From contig CM059576.1 of the NCBI GenBank assembly GCA_030386875.1, positions 20,377,058 to 20,441,057 of the forward strand: a DNA stretch of 64,000 nt, given 5' to 3'. Of this stretch, positions 47,997 to 59,203 are shown piece after piece (positions within the stretch are counted from its first letter, which is position 1; each line of letters opens with the position of its first letter). Source of the stretch: Morinoia aosen. Its lineage: Eukaryota > Arthropoda > Malacostraca > Amphipoda > Talitridae. Made by a program: the position numbers and the translations under genes. A model generated the notes under the pieces. The model was not told the origin of the DNA. It ran no database searches and saw only the letters and a list, made by a program, of their open reading frames with translations.

Positions 47997-49588
47997 CACA
48001 AAACATGCATTCCGTACGAGAAATTGGTCAATGAATGATCTAGAAGGCATAGATGTTGTGAGAGCTACACCGTGGACCTTGAGTACTAATATGAAGGAGT
48101 TATGATAACAGCCTCAACATAAGCGTTGATCATCAGTTCGAACGACATATGGGATAGCTGTCGAGTGTGATCCGTCTGTCTGGGGGGAGGACAACTTGAG
48201 GAATGCTGGAGGATGCTTTCGGCAGCGGACGCTTCCTAGCCAGATATGTGAAGGGAATTACCGGTAAATTTTAACAATACACTAAATGGTTCGTAGAGCT
48301 ATTAATTAGCATCAATTCAATTTTTCTCAAATTTATTCATTCACTGATTGTTTTTGGTTTGTAAACTGTGAGAGGATCACCACCTGGCTCTCAGCACTTC
48401 ATTCCGATGAACCACCACCGCTCGCTCCCGAGAGCCTGGTACTCTGTGAGTTGTGTCAGTTCAGGTGGCACGGCCGATGATTTGGGTGGCCTCCAAACGT
48501 GTTTACCTGGTTGATAATTCTGCTATTGTAGCTCGCCTGTGATTACTTCTGCAGTGGGATCTTTTGCTTATTCCTAATGCTGCTGACCGTGATCACTCTA
48601 CTGGTAATTCTCGCTGTATCACTTCTACTGCCGATTCTCTCCCGCGACTGCTCCTACATTGTTGGTGAGTTCGAGGGGTGGCCCCAGTGTAGCAGCGTGC
48701 CTGGTGTGACTCTTCGAGTCATGTGCGGTGTAGGACCCTTCTGTAATTCTTCGCCTTCATTGTACTTCATTATTTAAATGACCCTTACTTAGCTTGTTCC
48801 GTAATGAGTTTAGTACTTCACAATTAAACAACCAGTATTTATTGTTTTCTATCTTTGCTTCACTTCGAACAAATTTTAATGTAGAGTTTTTGTGTCGGAC
48901 AATTCAGAAGGCAAAGCTTTACGTTCATGCCCTTATCACAAAAATATTTTGATGAACAATGGCGTATCATAATAAGAAACGATATTATAATTTGCTCCTC
49001 AAAGAAGAATAGCAGAATGCATGGCAACTCAAATGAGTAAAGCGATAATTTGTCTTGTACCAATCCAAGCCCGTTACCATCAGCGCCCAGTCACATAAGG
49101 CAGCCAAACAATTACAGTAGGTTTTATTAATTATATCAGGAAACTGCCACGTGCTCCACTACTATTAGACCTCCATCACTTCCCTCGTATCCGCTTGCAC
49201 CTCAGCAGGAGGTAAAGAAACATGTGTGAGGAGTGTCACAGTGTTAGGTTCTCACATGCAGAAGTACTTCTACTGCTCCTGCTGCTGGCCCTTCTGATAA
49301 TTCCACTGCTGGTACTTCTGATTCTGCATTCTGACTAAACAATATGGCCATTTTACATGATTAAGATAGCAGAACTTCAAAATTTTCCTACCTGTTGAGA
49401 CTATTTTACAAACAGTGCCTGATGCCTTTGTGCATGTTGATTTAAACAGCTTTTAACATATGCACTGTCACCAGTGTAATAAGTTTTTTCATAAATCCAT
49501 TTGATTTATTGAAACAGTCTCCGCATGCATATTTTGATCGATCTGTTTCTTGTTTTTATCTCTTTTACTTCCTCCAAAACCGTCTGGC
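47997..49588. other. Unassigned sequence
   Basis: A moderately GC-rich stretch at 48380-48750 includes a short open frame with hydrophobic start (48577-48777), but no splice-supported gene is evident. Confidence 0.3.
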
Positions 49589-49589
49589 G

Positions 49590-50458
49590 GTTAATACTAT
49601 CTGGCGTAAGGAGGGCAGAACACCATCTGGCGTAAGGAGGGCAGAACACCATCCGGCGTAAGGAGGGCAGAACACCATCGGGCGTAAGGAGGGCAGAACA
49701 CCATCTGGCGTAAGGAGGGCAGAACACCATCTGGCGTAAGGAGGGCAGAACACCATCCGGCGTAAGGAGGGCAGAACACCATCTGGCGTGAGGAGGGCAG
49801 AACACCATCTGGCGTAAGGAGGGCAGAACATTATTTGGCGTAAGGAGGGCAGAACACCATCTGGCGTAAGGAGGGCAGGACACCATCTGACGTAAGGAGG
49901 GCAGAACACCATCTGGCGTAAGGAAGGCAGAACACCATCTGGCGTAAGGAGGGCAAAACACCATCTGGCGTAAGGAGGGCAGAACACCATCTGGCGTAAG
50001 GAGGGCTTAACACTATCTGGCGTAAGGAGGGCAGAACACCATCTGGCGTAAGGAGGGCAGAACACCATCCGGCGTAAGGGGCAGAACACCATCTGGCGTA
50101 AGGAATGCAGAACACCATCTGGCGTAAGGAGGGCAGAACACCATCTGGCGTAAGGAGGGCAGAACACCATCTGGCGTAAGGAATGCAGAACACCATCTGG
50201 CGTAAGGAATGCAGAACACCATCTGGCGTAAGGAGGGCAGAACACCATCTGGCATAAGGAGGGCAGTACACCATCTGGCGTAAGGAGGGCAGAACACCAT
50301 CGGGCGTAAGGGGCAGAACACCATCTGGCGTAAGGAATGCAGAACACCATCTGGCGTAAGGAGGGCAGAACACCATCTGGCGTAGGGAGGGCAGAACACC
50401 ATCTGGCGTGGGGGCAGAACACCATCTGGCGTAAGGAGGGCAGAACACCATCTGGCGT
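49590..50458. repeat. Minisatellite, 26 bp unit, about 33 copies
   Basis: The unit is close to GGCGTAAGGAGGGCAGAACA plus CCATCT. Some units are shorter (GGCGTAAGGGGCAG) or carry GGAATGCAG. On the minus strand every frame cycles through the same 26-residue repeat (MVFCPPYARWCSALLTPDGV and so on), giving spurious open frames up to 286 codons. Confidence 0.95.
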
Positions 50459-50459
50459 C

Positions 50460-50490
50460 TAGGGTTTGCATCCCGGGGTCCCGTATGATT
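50460..50490 (+). repeat. Possible hAT-type terminal sequence, left copy
   Basis: CTAGGGTTTGCATCCCGGGG directly abuts the 26 bp array. Its near reverse complement stands at 53734-53755. The pair could be ends of a BED/hAT-like element, or two independent fragments. Confidence 0.4.
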
Positions 50491-51628
50491 TGGAGCGACA
50501 ATTTCCCAGTGCAGGAATTCCTTTGTTCTCTGGAATCCCCAGGATTTTGAATAGTAAATAAATTGCAAGATATGAATGCGGGAATAACCTAAAATCATTT
50601 GTTTAAAATTCTTCCCACATGCTCCTCGTATTGCCGTTCGAGGCAGAGCCATGCGTCGCTTTCGCACTGCCATTTGTTGCCGCGGAGCTTGAGCTGAGCA
50701 GAGGTGGGGTGGCAGATGATATTTTAGCAGAGTAGATTAGGCATTGGACACTTTTACTGGAGCAGTGTCAGTCTGAGCAGCACCTGGAAGGCGCCAGTTA
50801 TTACCATATACGTAGCCACGAGGTTGTGTATTACTTCTCTTCGCTTACTGTTCTATTTTTCTGTGTTGAAGTTTGGATGCGTGTGTTTTGAATTTCGTTA
50901 TTTTTATTTTTGAGATATTAGCTTGGTGTTTAGGTCTTTAAGAATTAATTCTAACTTAATTAAAAGGCCGATGGCCAGAAAACTACTTCGAAGGGAGATT
51001 TTAACTAATTAAATCGCTTCTTACGAAATTTACCAAACCTATTTGCCATCGGTGAACTCCTGAGACTTGGAGGAAACTCTAACGGTTGCTTCCTGAGGTC
51101 ATCTGGCTCAAGTTACATTGCCTTACGGGCTTGTTTCATTTCCCTACTATCAACTACACACCTGATTACGTATGTTCGCCTGAACACCGCTCTACCATAA
51201 TTTTCATCTTTTTCCTTCCCTTTAACAACCTCTTAAAGTGGCTTACCGACCCACCGAGTGGAAATTAACTTGTGTGATAGCTTACTATTTGTGACTATGA
51301 AATTAGTGCTTTGAAATACTCCATCTCTACTCCGCCGTAACGGCGAACCAAGTTAATTCGTGTTTTGTTTCCGCTCTCAGTATTTTCTGGTGCTGGTATA
51401 GTGACCTCTTCGCAACCTGGGAGGCTGCGGTCAGTTGCTTCAACGCTGCCTCGAGGGCTTTGTCCGTACTCGTGTGCTATTCTGGGATCAGCTGGCGCTA
51501 CTGTGGGGTGCGTCCTAGCCGCTTAATGCCTTATAGTTTTAGTCTTGCACGAATTTTGAGTTTCCTAACTTTCTACTTTTTTTTTTACCAAAGAATTATT
51601 TTGTACTTCCAGGAAGCTGACAGACCAG
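50491..51628. other. Unassigned sequence
   Basis: A minus-strand stretch at about 51290-51500 stays open for over 70 codons without a start (TVAPADPRIAHEYGQSPRGS and onward), but I recognise no family. No array is present. Confidence 0.3.
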
Positions 51629-52692
51629 TTCCTGCTGCTCCTTCTTAATCGCGTCTCCTACTTACCTACAACTGCGGTTTCAGCAGTTCCTGCTGCTCTT
51701 TGTAATCGCGTACGCCTACTTAGCCACAACTGCAGCTGCAGCAGTTGCTGCTGCTCTTTTGTAATCGCGTACGCCTACTTAGCCACAACTGCAGCTGCAG
51801 CAGTTGCTGCTGCTCTTTTGTAATCGCGTACGCCTACTTAGCCACAACTGCAGCTGCAGCAGTTGCTGCTGCTCTTTTGTAATCGCGTACGCCTACTTAG
51901 CCACAACTGCAGCTGCAGCAGTTGCTGCTGCTCTTTTGTAATCGCGTACGCCTACTTAGCCACAACTGCAGCTGCAGCAGTTGCTGCTGCTCTTTGTAAT
52001 CGCGTACGCCTACTTAGCCACAACTGCAGCTGCAGCAGTTGCTGCTGCTCTTTTGTAATCGCATACGCCTACTTAGTCACAACTGCAGCTGCAGCAGTTG
52101 CTGCTGCTCTTTGTAATCGCGTACGCCTACTTAGCCACAACTGCAGCTGCAGCAGTTGCTGCTGCTCTTTTGTAATCCCGTACGCCTACTGAGCCACAAC
52201 TGCGGCTGCAGCAGTTGCTGCTGCTCTTTTGTAATCGCGTACGCCTACTTAGCCACAACTGCAGCTGCAGCAGTTGCTGCTGCTCTTTTGTAATCGCGTA
52301 CGCCTACTTAGTCACAACTGCAGCTGCAGCAGTTGCTGCTGCTCTTTTGTAATCGCGTACGCCTACTTAGTCACAACTGCAGCTGCAGCAGTTGCTGCTG
52401 CTTTTTTGTAATCGCGTACGCCTACTTAGCCACAACTGCAGCTGCAGCAGTTGCTGCTGCTCTTTGTAATGGCGTACGCCTACATAGCCATAACTGCAGC
52501 TGCAGCAGTTGCTGCTGCTCTTTTGTAATCCCGTACGCCTACTGAGCCACAACTGCGGCTGCAGCAGTTGCTGCTGCTCTTTTGTAATCCCGTACGCCTA
52601 CTGAGCCACAACTGCGGCTGCAGCAGTTGCTGCTGCTCTTTTGTAATCCCGTACGCCTACTGAGCCACAACTGCGGCTGCAGCAGTTGCTGC
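51629..52692. repeat. Minisatellite, 59 bp unit (58 bp variant), about 18 copies
   Basis: The unit contains CAGTTGCTGCTGCTCTTTTG, TAATCGCGTACGCCTACTTA and GCCACAACTGCAGCTGCAG. Units with three or four T in the CTTTTG run give 58 or 59 bp. CTGCAGCTGCAG is a perfect palindrome with a central CAGCTG E-box; GCGTACGC is a second palindrome. The last three units share CCGTACGCCTACTGAGCC, a local homogenisation. Confidence 0.95.
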
Positions 52693-53278
52693 GTGCGAGG
52701 TGTATTTTAATCTATCGAGCTCCCGAGTCATTTTTTGAGTTAAACCGAAAGCTATTTCAAAAGCGCTCTTTGTGCTAATCTATAAAATAAACTAATAAAA
52801 TATTCAAAAAATAATAAATACTACTCCTTTAAAAATGTAATGAACTACATTCGACCTTTTACGGCTTTTTAAAAATCATTTATATTCGACCTGTACGACT
52901 ATTTTAACATCGGTCAATAAAACGTGAATGAAACCGTCTTATTCGTTCTTTAAAACTCCTGCAAGTTTGAATATCTTACGCATGCTGTTTAGTATGATTA
53001 ATCAACTAAAAGCTCAAGAAAGGACTTTAGTATTTTAATATCACTGCAATTTACATCACTACACAGTGTAGTCTACTCTATCTCATAATAGAATTCAACT
53101 ATTGCGTCAGAATATATTTTGTGGTTTGGTTTAGCAGGTAATACAGAGAACACTACTCTAGATACTATGCCAAATGACCGATGTTGTAGAAACGACAGCC
53201 TTTGCGCGGCGATACTGAGCTGAAGATGCGACTATAGAAAGTGTAAAGTATATAAATTGCGGCAGGAGTTTACTTTAC
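52693..53278. other. AT-rich spacer
   Basis: No features recognised. Confidence 0.3.
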
Positions 53279-53470
53279 AAAGGCTGTTCCACCAGTGGTT
53301 TGTTACGCCACCTAAAGAGTAAACACAACACAGTGAAGCCTGGAACTGTAAGCCCAGTTGCGTCAACTAGGAGCTCAGAATACAGAGTTCGTATTGGAGA
53401 AAGCGCCCTCATGCAAGTGAGAGCAGTGGTGACAGCACTGAACCTAAGCAAGCAAACAAAATAAGTTTCG
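53264..53470 (+). pseudogene. BED zinc-finger relic of a hAT-like transposase
   Basis: The plus strand encodes STSGLLRHLKSKHNTVKPGT just after a Cys. The motif STSGLxRHLKxKH is the second half of a BED-type zinc finger in hAT transposases. The usual first CxxC is no longer intact, and the frame ends in a stop at 53463. The catalytic part is absent. A CCCGGGATTGCAAACC block 270 bases downstream could be the element end. Confidence 0.5.
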
Positions 53471-53733
53471 TAAAGCTGCATCAAAGTACTCCGGAAGAAC
53501 AAGTGACCAAGCTTGCAGCAGTTGATGGCGTGTGAGAAAATATAGTTACAATAGTGAATTCATTAACAAATCCTTCTCAGAAAAAGTTTTTCGCTCCCTA
53601 AATCGCCAAATCTTGTGATGGGTACAGGCAACAAATAACAATAGCATAAATGCCAAAATATATAGAAATCACGGGATCCTAGGAATCTGGGAATTGTCTA
53701 CCTGAAATCCCGGGATTCTGTAATTTCAATTTT

Positions 53734-53755
53734 GTCCCGGGATTGCAAACCTAGT
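53734..53755 (-). repeat. Possible hAT-type terminal sequence, right copy
   Basis: GTCCCGGGATTGCAAACCTA is nearly the reverse complement of the left copy at 50460-50482. No matching 8 bp target duplication was found on the two outer sides, so pairing is uncertain. Confidence 0.4.
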
Positions 53756-54820
53756 CCGGGCCTCTCGAGGAGGTACCAAAAATATGTAGAGAAGGTTTGA
53801 GTAGAGCTCTTGTTTGTTTGTGTTTCTGCAGTTTTGGGCAGCGCAAGACTGTTCTGGCAATGCGACCAATTGACCACAAGAGAGAATGTGGGCTGAGATG
53901 ATGACTGTGTTGGGTGATGCAGGCTTGACACTTCCTAGAGATGATTTCATGGAAACTTCCCGAACTATTTGCTTGCTTGCCTAATGATTGCCTAAGAAAA
54001 GAATCCGCTTAGGAGAAGCCAGAAAAAGGAAGGATTGAGTAAGGTATGCAGTAGGACATGATGGTGGAAGATTGCAGCATGAAAGCGAGGTAAGCAAAGA
54101 GAAGTCGTGGACACGGGCGGCAGTGACACTGGGTCTCTTCAGAAGGGCTCATGTGAGAATAGCGTAACAATGCAAGAGTCATTCTGCAGTGAACACTGAA
54201 GGCAGAAATTAGTGAATGGGCACATGAATTCATCATTCAAATCTGTTTGTGTTGTTGAGGTGAGTTGTGTGAACGGATGTAACTTGTCTGCTGTAGATCG
54301 GCTAAAATGAGGGACATCCTTAAATTTCCAGGAGCAGAGCAAAAAGAAAAGAACTAATTTAAGCTCACGACTTTCATGGACCCTGCAGAAAGAGCAGTAT
54401 AATATATGTGTCGATGATAAATGAAAAAGTCAGAAATTAGAAATTTGTTATATTTCATAGCCGCATTAGTGCCGGAAATGCGAAAACTGAATATTGTGCG
54501 CAGCAATTGACTGCACATGAAATTATCATGTTCAAATGGATAGCCATTAGAGTGTGCAACAACGACGGTAATGACTGAGTTGAACTGGTAACTTCCATGC
54601 AGTAGTTGCACTCGAGTCTAGTTTCTAACAATGCATCTCTTCAAATTACGAGTATAAGTGATAACATGACAACATGCTGAATTACCCTTTGTTGCAGGCA
54701 CTAAAATAAAGTGTCACGTATTTAAAACTTATTGGATTTGTTCCTCAAAATTGAATGATTATGAAAACTTGAATTGTATTTCTGATGCGTTACATTAGAG
54801 AGTGATTACCTAACCTGCTC
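53756..54820. other. Unassigned sequence
   Basis: The open frames on the minus strand (53698-53950, 54009-54611) lack recognised motifs. Confidence 0.3.
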
Positions 54821-54821
54821 A

Positions 54822-55405
54822 CACGCATCTACATCAGTCCACACGCGTCCATATCAGTCCACACGCCTCCACCTCAGTCCACACGCCTCCACCTCAGTTG
54901 ACACGCCTACACATCAGTCCACACGCCTCCACATCAGTACACACGCCTCCACATCAGTCCACACGCCTCCACATCAGTACACACGCCTCCACATTCGTAC
55001 ACACACCTCCACATCAGTAAACACGCCTCCACATCAGTACAAACGCCTCCACATCAGTACACACACCTCCACATCAGTCCACATGCCTCCACATCAGTCA
55101 CACATCCACATCAGTAAACACACCTCCACATCAGTCCACACACCTCCACATCAGTCCACACGCCTCCACATCAGTCCACACCTCTCCACATCAGCCCACA
55201 CACCTCCACATCAGTACACACACTTCCACATCAGTACACACACCTCCATATCAGTCCACACGCCTCCACATCAGTCCACACCTTTCCACATCAGCCCACA
55301 CACCTCCACATCAGTACACACACCCCCACATCAGTACACCCGCCTCCACATCAGTCCACACGCCTCCACATCAGTACACACACCTCCACATCAGTACACA
55401 CGCCA
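54822..55405. repeat. Minisatellite, 20 bp unit, about 29 copies (first copy of the array)
   Basis: The unit is close to ACACGCCTCCACATCAGTCC, with variants ACACACCTCC, CAGTAC and CTCTCC. The right part, from about 55217, is duplicated after the LTR element (60347 onward) together with unique sequence to its right. The frame 55083-55505 is a repeat artefact that reads out into flanking DNA. Confidence 0.95.
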
Positions 55406-55674
55406 CCAGCACAAACGCCGGGTTACCACACAACCTCGCTGCACGTACACAATTACGCACGTTTTATCCCGTAGAAGACAACTGTGCTGTACTTTCAAAT
55501 CCTAGAAGGCAAGCCGAGAAATTTTTTGCCGAACTTACGTTCACGTCGATAACTCTAACTCCTGGGCTGATCCTCGATCGTCTACTCACTGTAACTTCGC
55601 AAGTTGACCCGGAAGTGTGTCCGTGAGGACGAGTTGCGCTTTGTCAGAGAACCTGGAACAGAGAAATGGCTAGT
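55406..55674. repeat. Unique flank, copy 1 of a duplication that brackets the LTR element
   Basis: This stretch, from about CCAGCACAAACGCCGGGTTA to ATGGCTAGT, recurs at 60736-61009. I count about 14 substitutions plus a 4 bp indel over roughly 275 bases (about 5%). Copy 1 is cut by the LTR start at 55675; copy 2 continues beyond. Confidence 0.9.
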
Positions 55675-56318
55675 TGTCAGGCTATTGTCGTAGATGCCGA
55701 CTTGTGCCTATATAATTTAACAGGAGGGAAAATAATTCTCCTCGCATAACTAAACTCTCGTATCACAGACACTTGAGAAGCATATATCCGTCTCAGATTT
55801 GAAAATTTCAACAGCTTGATTTTTATATCGGCTCAAATTTCGCAGCTCGAATTTCATTTCGGCTCTAACTTTCGACGCCTGCATTACTAGCGTGAAAAGC
55901 TCCATAGCTAGAATTTCGTCTCGACTCAAATTTCGAAAGCTTGATTTTTATATCGGCTCAAATTTCGCAGCTCGAATTTCATTTCGGCTCTAACTTTCGA
56001 CGCCTGCATTACTAGCGTGACAAGCTCGTAGCTTATTCAACTCGACTCAAATTTCGAAAGCTTGAAAACCAGCTCAAATCTTCAAACCTTGTAACCAGAT
56101 CGGACTCCGAAAATTACCGAATAATATTCGCGACTTGTAAACTGATGAAAAGCCCTCGCCTTAATAAAATAAATACTCAGCAACTGACTTCTCTCATATC
56201 CCTGAAAAATCAGGAAGTTTCTCCGGAATAAAAGCCTTGGAACTTACGGCCCTCAGAACCCTAAAATAGGGAAACTATTATCCCAAGAAGGACCAGCCAA
56301 AAATAAATAATCTATAAC
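55675..56318 (+). mobile_element. 5' LTR of a gypsy-like retrotransposon
   Basis: The LTR begins TGTCAGGCTATTGTCG and reappears at 59204. A TATATAA box is at 55709-55715, and AATAAA words lie near 56165. Two tandem internal units of about 121-125 bp start at 55813 and 55938. The right limit is set by the first primer-binding-like motif at 56319 and is inferred, because the 3' LTR is truncated before this end. Confidence 0.8.
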
Positions 56319-56464
56319 TGGCGCCCCACGTGGATTCGCCTAAACAACTATCTAAATTTTGGCGCCCAAGAGGATACGCCTCACCAACTATTTAACAATT
56401 TGGCGCCCGAACTAAGGGACTGCCCTAATAAATATACAACAAAATTTGGCGCCCGAACAGGGAC
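56319..56464 (+). promoter_or_regulatory. Tandem primer-binding-site region, four copies of TGGCGCC
   Basis: TGGCGCCCC at 56319, TGGCGCCC at 56360, TGGCGCCCGAAC at 56401 and TGGCGCCCGAACAGGGAC at 56447 are spaced 41, 41 and 46 bp. The last is an exact 18-base match to the primer-binding site for lysine tRNA (UUU type, Lys3) known from lentiviruses and several retrotransposons. The first three are partial copies, embedded in a repeated unit (GGATNCGCCT and CAACTAT follow the first two). The last copy is most likely the functional site. Confidence 0.8.
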
Positions 56465-56604
56465 TACGAATCCTGAAAGCTGAGAAAAACTTAAATAAAA
56501 CAGGAAGACATGACTCCCTGAAGCAGACGAAAATAAAAAAGGACTTTGAATCCTGAAAACCAAGAAAAATAAAAAGGAACCTCGACTTCCTGAAGCAAAG
56601 AGAA

Positions 56605-58806
56605 ATGGATTGCGTCCAACGTGCCCGCGAGTACATGACTGCCCTAGGCCTCACTCCGGAGCAACCAGACTACCGTGAAACCTTCCTTCAAAGAATCCGA
56701 ATGCTAGAGGAGGCTGAAGAACGAGAACGAGAAAGAGAAAGAGAAGAACGAGAACGAGAAAGAGAACGAGAGAGAGAAAGAGAACGAGAGCATGAAATCC
56801 AACTCCAACAACTCAACCAGCAAAGGGCACCAGAAACCAGACGGGTCAAAATACCCGATATCGCTGCTTTCAACCCTGAACAAGAGGGGATCCAAGAATT
56901 CATGCAGCGTTTCGAGAGTCACAGCAACGCACTCGAATACACGGAATTTGAGGCTGTTCTCGCACTAGAAAATCTAGTAACGGCTAAGGAAAGAAGACTC
57001 ATCCAGACATTGGCCGCTGCCGACCGCTACCAATTTAGGGAAATCAAAAATTTACTACTGGAGTCCCACAAGATAACCCCCGCTAAACTGCGCAGTAACT
57101 ACATTGAACTGAAGCCTGAGCAAGGAGACAACATGAGTCGATACTTTCGGAGATTACAACAAGCGCTTAACGCATGGCTCACCGGAAGCCAAGTAGAAGA
57201 AAACTACGATCAATTAAAAAACTTCATGCTTATGGATAGGGTCTACTCCAGTCTACCGTCTCACCTTGCTACTCAACTCAAGGACAGAAGCGGTAACACC
57301 TTAGCGACTCTAGCTGAACAAGGGGACAAATTTCTACAAGCCCGACCCAATACAACTCTCCAGAAACTCTGTGAGAACCGTCTGTCGAATAACAAAAACG
57401 AAGGTCAAGAATCTTCAATGGGAAAACCTTCCAGAAGTTCTCAAGTGAATCGATTTTCTGACACCACAACCGGAAACTATCGACCTTCACCTGCTCAGAA
57501 CCAAAATTTCAACTATCGGCTTCTTCAGAACCGAAATACCCAGTATCGACCTGCACCGCCTCAGGATCAGAATTTCCAGTATAGGCCAAGGACAACTGGA
57601 CCAGCTCACGTAGAAGGCAGACCCAACTACTTTAACCGTCCGCCAATCAACTGGAGAACATTCTTCTGTAATCACCATGGAGAAAATCCAACTCATTCTA
57701 GCGCAGAGTGCCAAGTACTTAACCCGCAAACTCAACAAAATACCTCTTCCCGAAATGAAGGAGGCACGACACAACCTACTGCCCACATAAATTATATCGA
57801 AGAGGAGTCCCCAGGATATACTCTGCCAACCGTAGAATGCAATCATGCTGCGGTAACTTCGGATACAACCGAACTATTACTAGGAAAATTGAAAAAGTGT
57901 CAGGGCAAACTCAATAAGAAACCAGTAGAAATCTTGCTGGACGGAGGAGCCACAGCCGTATTTGTGAATAAAACGCTAGTGCCACAACAAAATATAACCA
58001 AAAACAAGATCACCGTCAAGTTAGCCGACAGCCAAACTTTCGACGCGCCATTAGCTAACGTCAAACTTGACTGCCCATACTATCGAGGTAACATCACAGT
58101 CGTAGTGATGGATAACCCCGCAACCGAAGTAATCCTTGGACGCGTGCCAGGAACTACATCATTCGAACAAGAACATACGCCTCCTATTTTAATTGAAACA
58201 TCTCATGTCACTACAAAAGTGAGTGCAAAGGGAGAAGAAATTGAACAATCTGAAAAACAAAAACAGCCGCAAACCAACAAAGAAAAGTTCATTGAACTAC
58301 AGCGCAACTTTGCTCCTTCAAAGCAGCTCTTCAAGAGAGCCGATGATATAACAGAAGAAATTAAGAAAAATTGCGGATTCAATACGTACGAGCCTCAAAA
58401 AGAGGTTCCTTATCGAAAGACTCTCCATAATAACCGCATCAACACGGACAAGGAATGTCCTCTGTATGGGAAGGTGCTTAAGCCAACCAAAGAAGAAATA
58501 AAGAAATTAGAAAGTGATGATCGTAATACACTAAGGTCTGGCATGCGCGATAAAGGCCTACACCTAAAAGGACCATGGCGTCCATGGCCACCGGCATCTC
58601 CGGTAGACCGCAGGACTCCCTGGCCTCCAAATAGCAGCTGCTGCCGGAGAAGAACAGCTGCGTTCCGAGTTCATAATCTCAGAAAGATCAACAAACAAAA
58701 CTGGCGACCAGATCAGCAATCAAACTGGCGACCAGATCAGCGATCAAACTGGCGACCAGATCAGCAATCGAAAATTGACGACCAAATCAGCGACCAAAAT
58801 TGGTGA
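56605..58806 (+). CDS. Gag-protease polyprotein of a gypsy-like LTR retrotransposon
   Basis: A single intact frame of 733 codons starts 141 bases after the best primer-binding site. Residues about 35-63 are a Glu/Arg-only run, probably a charged coiled coil. Residues about 80-260 are a helical capsid-like gag domain (IPDIAAFNPEQEGIQEFMQR at its start). Residues 355-369 form a Cys/His knuckle of the type C-x2-H-x5-H-x4-C (FCNHHGENPTHSSAEC). Residues 443-520 are a retropepsin: LLDGGA with catalytic Asp446, where most families have DSG or DTG, and VILGRVPG near its end. The last 35 residues carry an 8-residue repeat (NWRPDQQS). No reverse transcriptase, RNase H or integrase follows. Gag assembles the particle and the protease cleaves it; with polymerase missing, the element would need help from another copy. 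Confidence 0.85.
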   Translation: MDCVQRAREYMTALGLTPEQPDYRETFLQRIRMLEEAEEREREREREEREREREREREREREHEIQLQQLNQQRAPETRRVKIPDIAAFNPEQEGIQEFMQRFESHSNALEYTEFEAVLALENLVTAKERRLIQTLAAADRYQFREIKNLLLESHKITPAKLRSNYIELKPEQGDNMSRYFRRLQQALNAWLTGSQVEENYDQLKNFMLMDRVYSSLPSHLATQLKDRSGNTLATLAEQGDKFLQARPNTTLQKLCENRLSNNKNEGQESSMGKPSRSSQVNRFSDTTTGNYRPSPAQNQNFNYRLLQNRNTQYRPAPPQDQNFQYRPRTTGPAHVEGRPNYFNRPPINWRTFFCNHHGENPTHSSAECQVLNPQTQQNTSSRNEGGTTQPTAHINYIEEESPGYTLPTVECNHAAVTSDTTELLLGKLKKCQGKLNKKPVEILLDGGATAVFVNKTLVPQQNITKNKITVKLADSQTFDAPLANVKLDCPYYRGNITVVVMDNPATEVILGRVPGTTSFEQEHTPPILIETSHVTTKVSAKGEEIEQSEKQKQPQTNKEKFIELQRNFAPSKQLFKRADDITEEIKKNCGFNTYEPQKEVPYRKTLHNNRINTDKECPLYGKVLKPTKEEIKKLESDDRNTLRSGMRDKGLHLKGPWRPWPPASPVDRRTPWPPNSSCCRRRTAAFRVHNLRKINKQNWRPDQQSNWRPDQRSNWRPDQQSKIDDQISDQNW
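58699..58790 (+). repeat. 24 bp in-frame repeat at the end of the gag frame
   Basis: AACTGGCGACCAGATCAGCA plus ATCA recurs about four times, in frame, giving NWRPDQQS-type repeats before the stop. The last unit is diverged (AAAATTGACGACC). Confidence 0.85.
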
Positions 58807-59203
58807 CCAAAATCAACGATGCACCTTGGCAACCATCGACCTCTTATATATCTGCAACAAGCTGATAAACTAAACCGACGAGGGCTTCATACTTCAGCCT
58901 CTTCCAATTTAAATAGGAACATATTCCTGGAGTGGAGAACCATTTCGCCGACTTCTTATCCCGTTCTCCCAACCAACCAGAACTCGATTCAGCCTCTTCA
59001 GAAGAGAAAGGACAAGACTGTTCCTGAGCTGTATTAGAATAAGTGTTTATAATTGTTAAGAAAAAGTCTTAAGTATTCTTTATAAGCTATCTGATGTACA
59101 TATGCACCATTATATTAATTTATAGGCCAAAAAGCACAGTCGACATCGGGCTTAATAGCATATTCGCGACATTACTTGCAGTAATATCTTCTCGGTAAGG
59201 GCG
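58807..59203 (+). mobile_element. Residual internal region between gag and 3' LTR (polymerase deleted)
   Basis: Only 397 bases separate the gag stop from the 3' LTR, against several kilobases for a complete pol. A short frame (58819-59037) may be the decayed tail of the deleted pol. The bases just before the LTR (GGTAAGGGCG) make only a short polypurine tract. Confidence 0.7.

Noticed and set aside
49506..50673. Minus-strand frames up to 286 codons with a 26-residue repeat
   Set aside because: All minus frames cycle through the same peptide because the 26 bp unit lacks stops; no gene signals are present.
56447..56464. tRNA gene fragment
   Set aside because: The 18 bases are complementary to a tRNA 3' end and sit just after an LTR, so they are a primer-binding site and not a tRNA gene.
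56688..57846. Minus-strand frames inside the gag region (for example Ser/Arg-rich 56688-56903)
   Set aside because: Shadows of the gag frame; the Ser/Arg run is the reverse of the Glu/Arg coding run.
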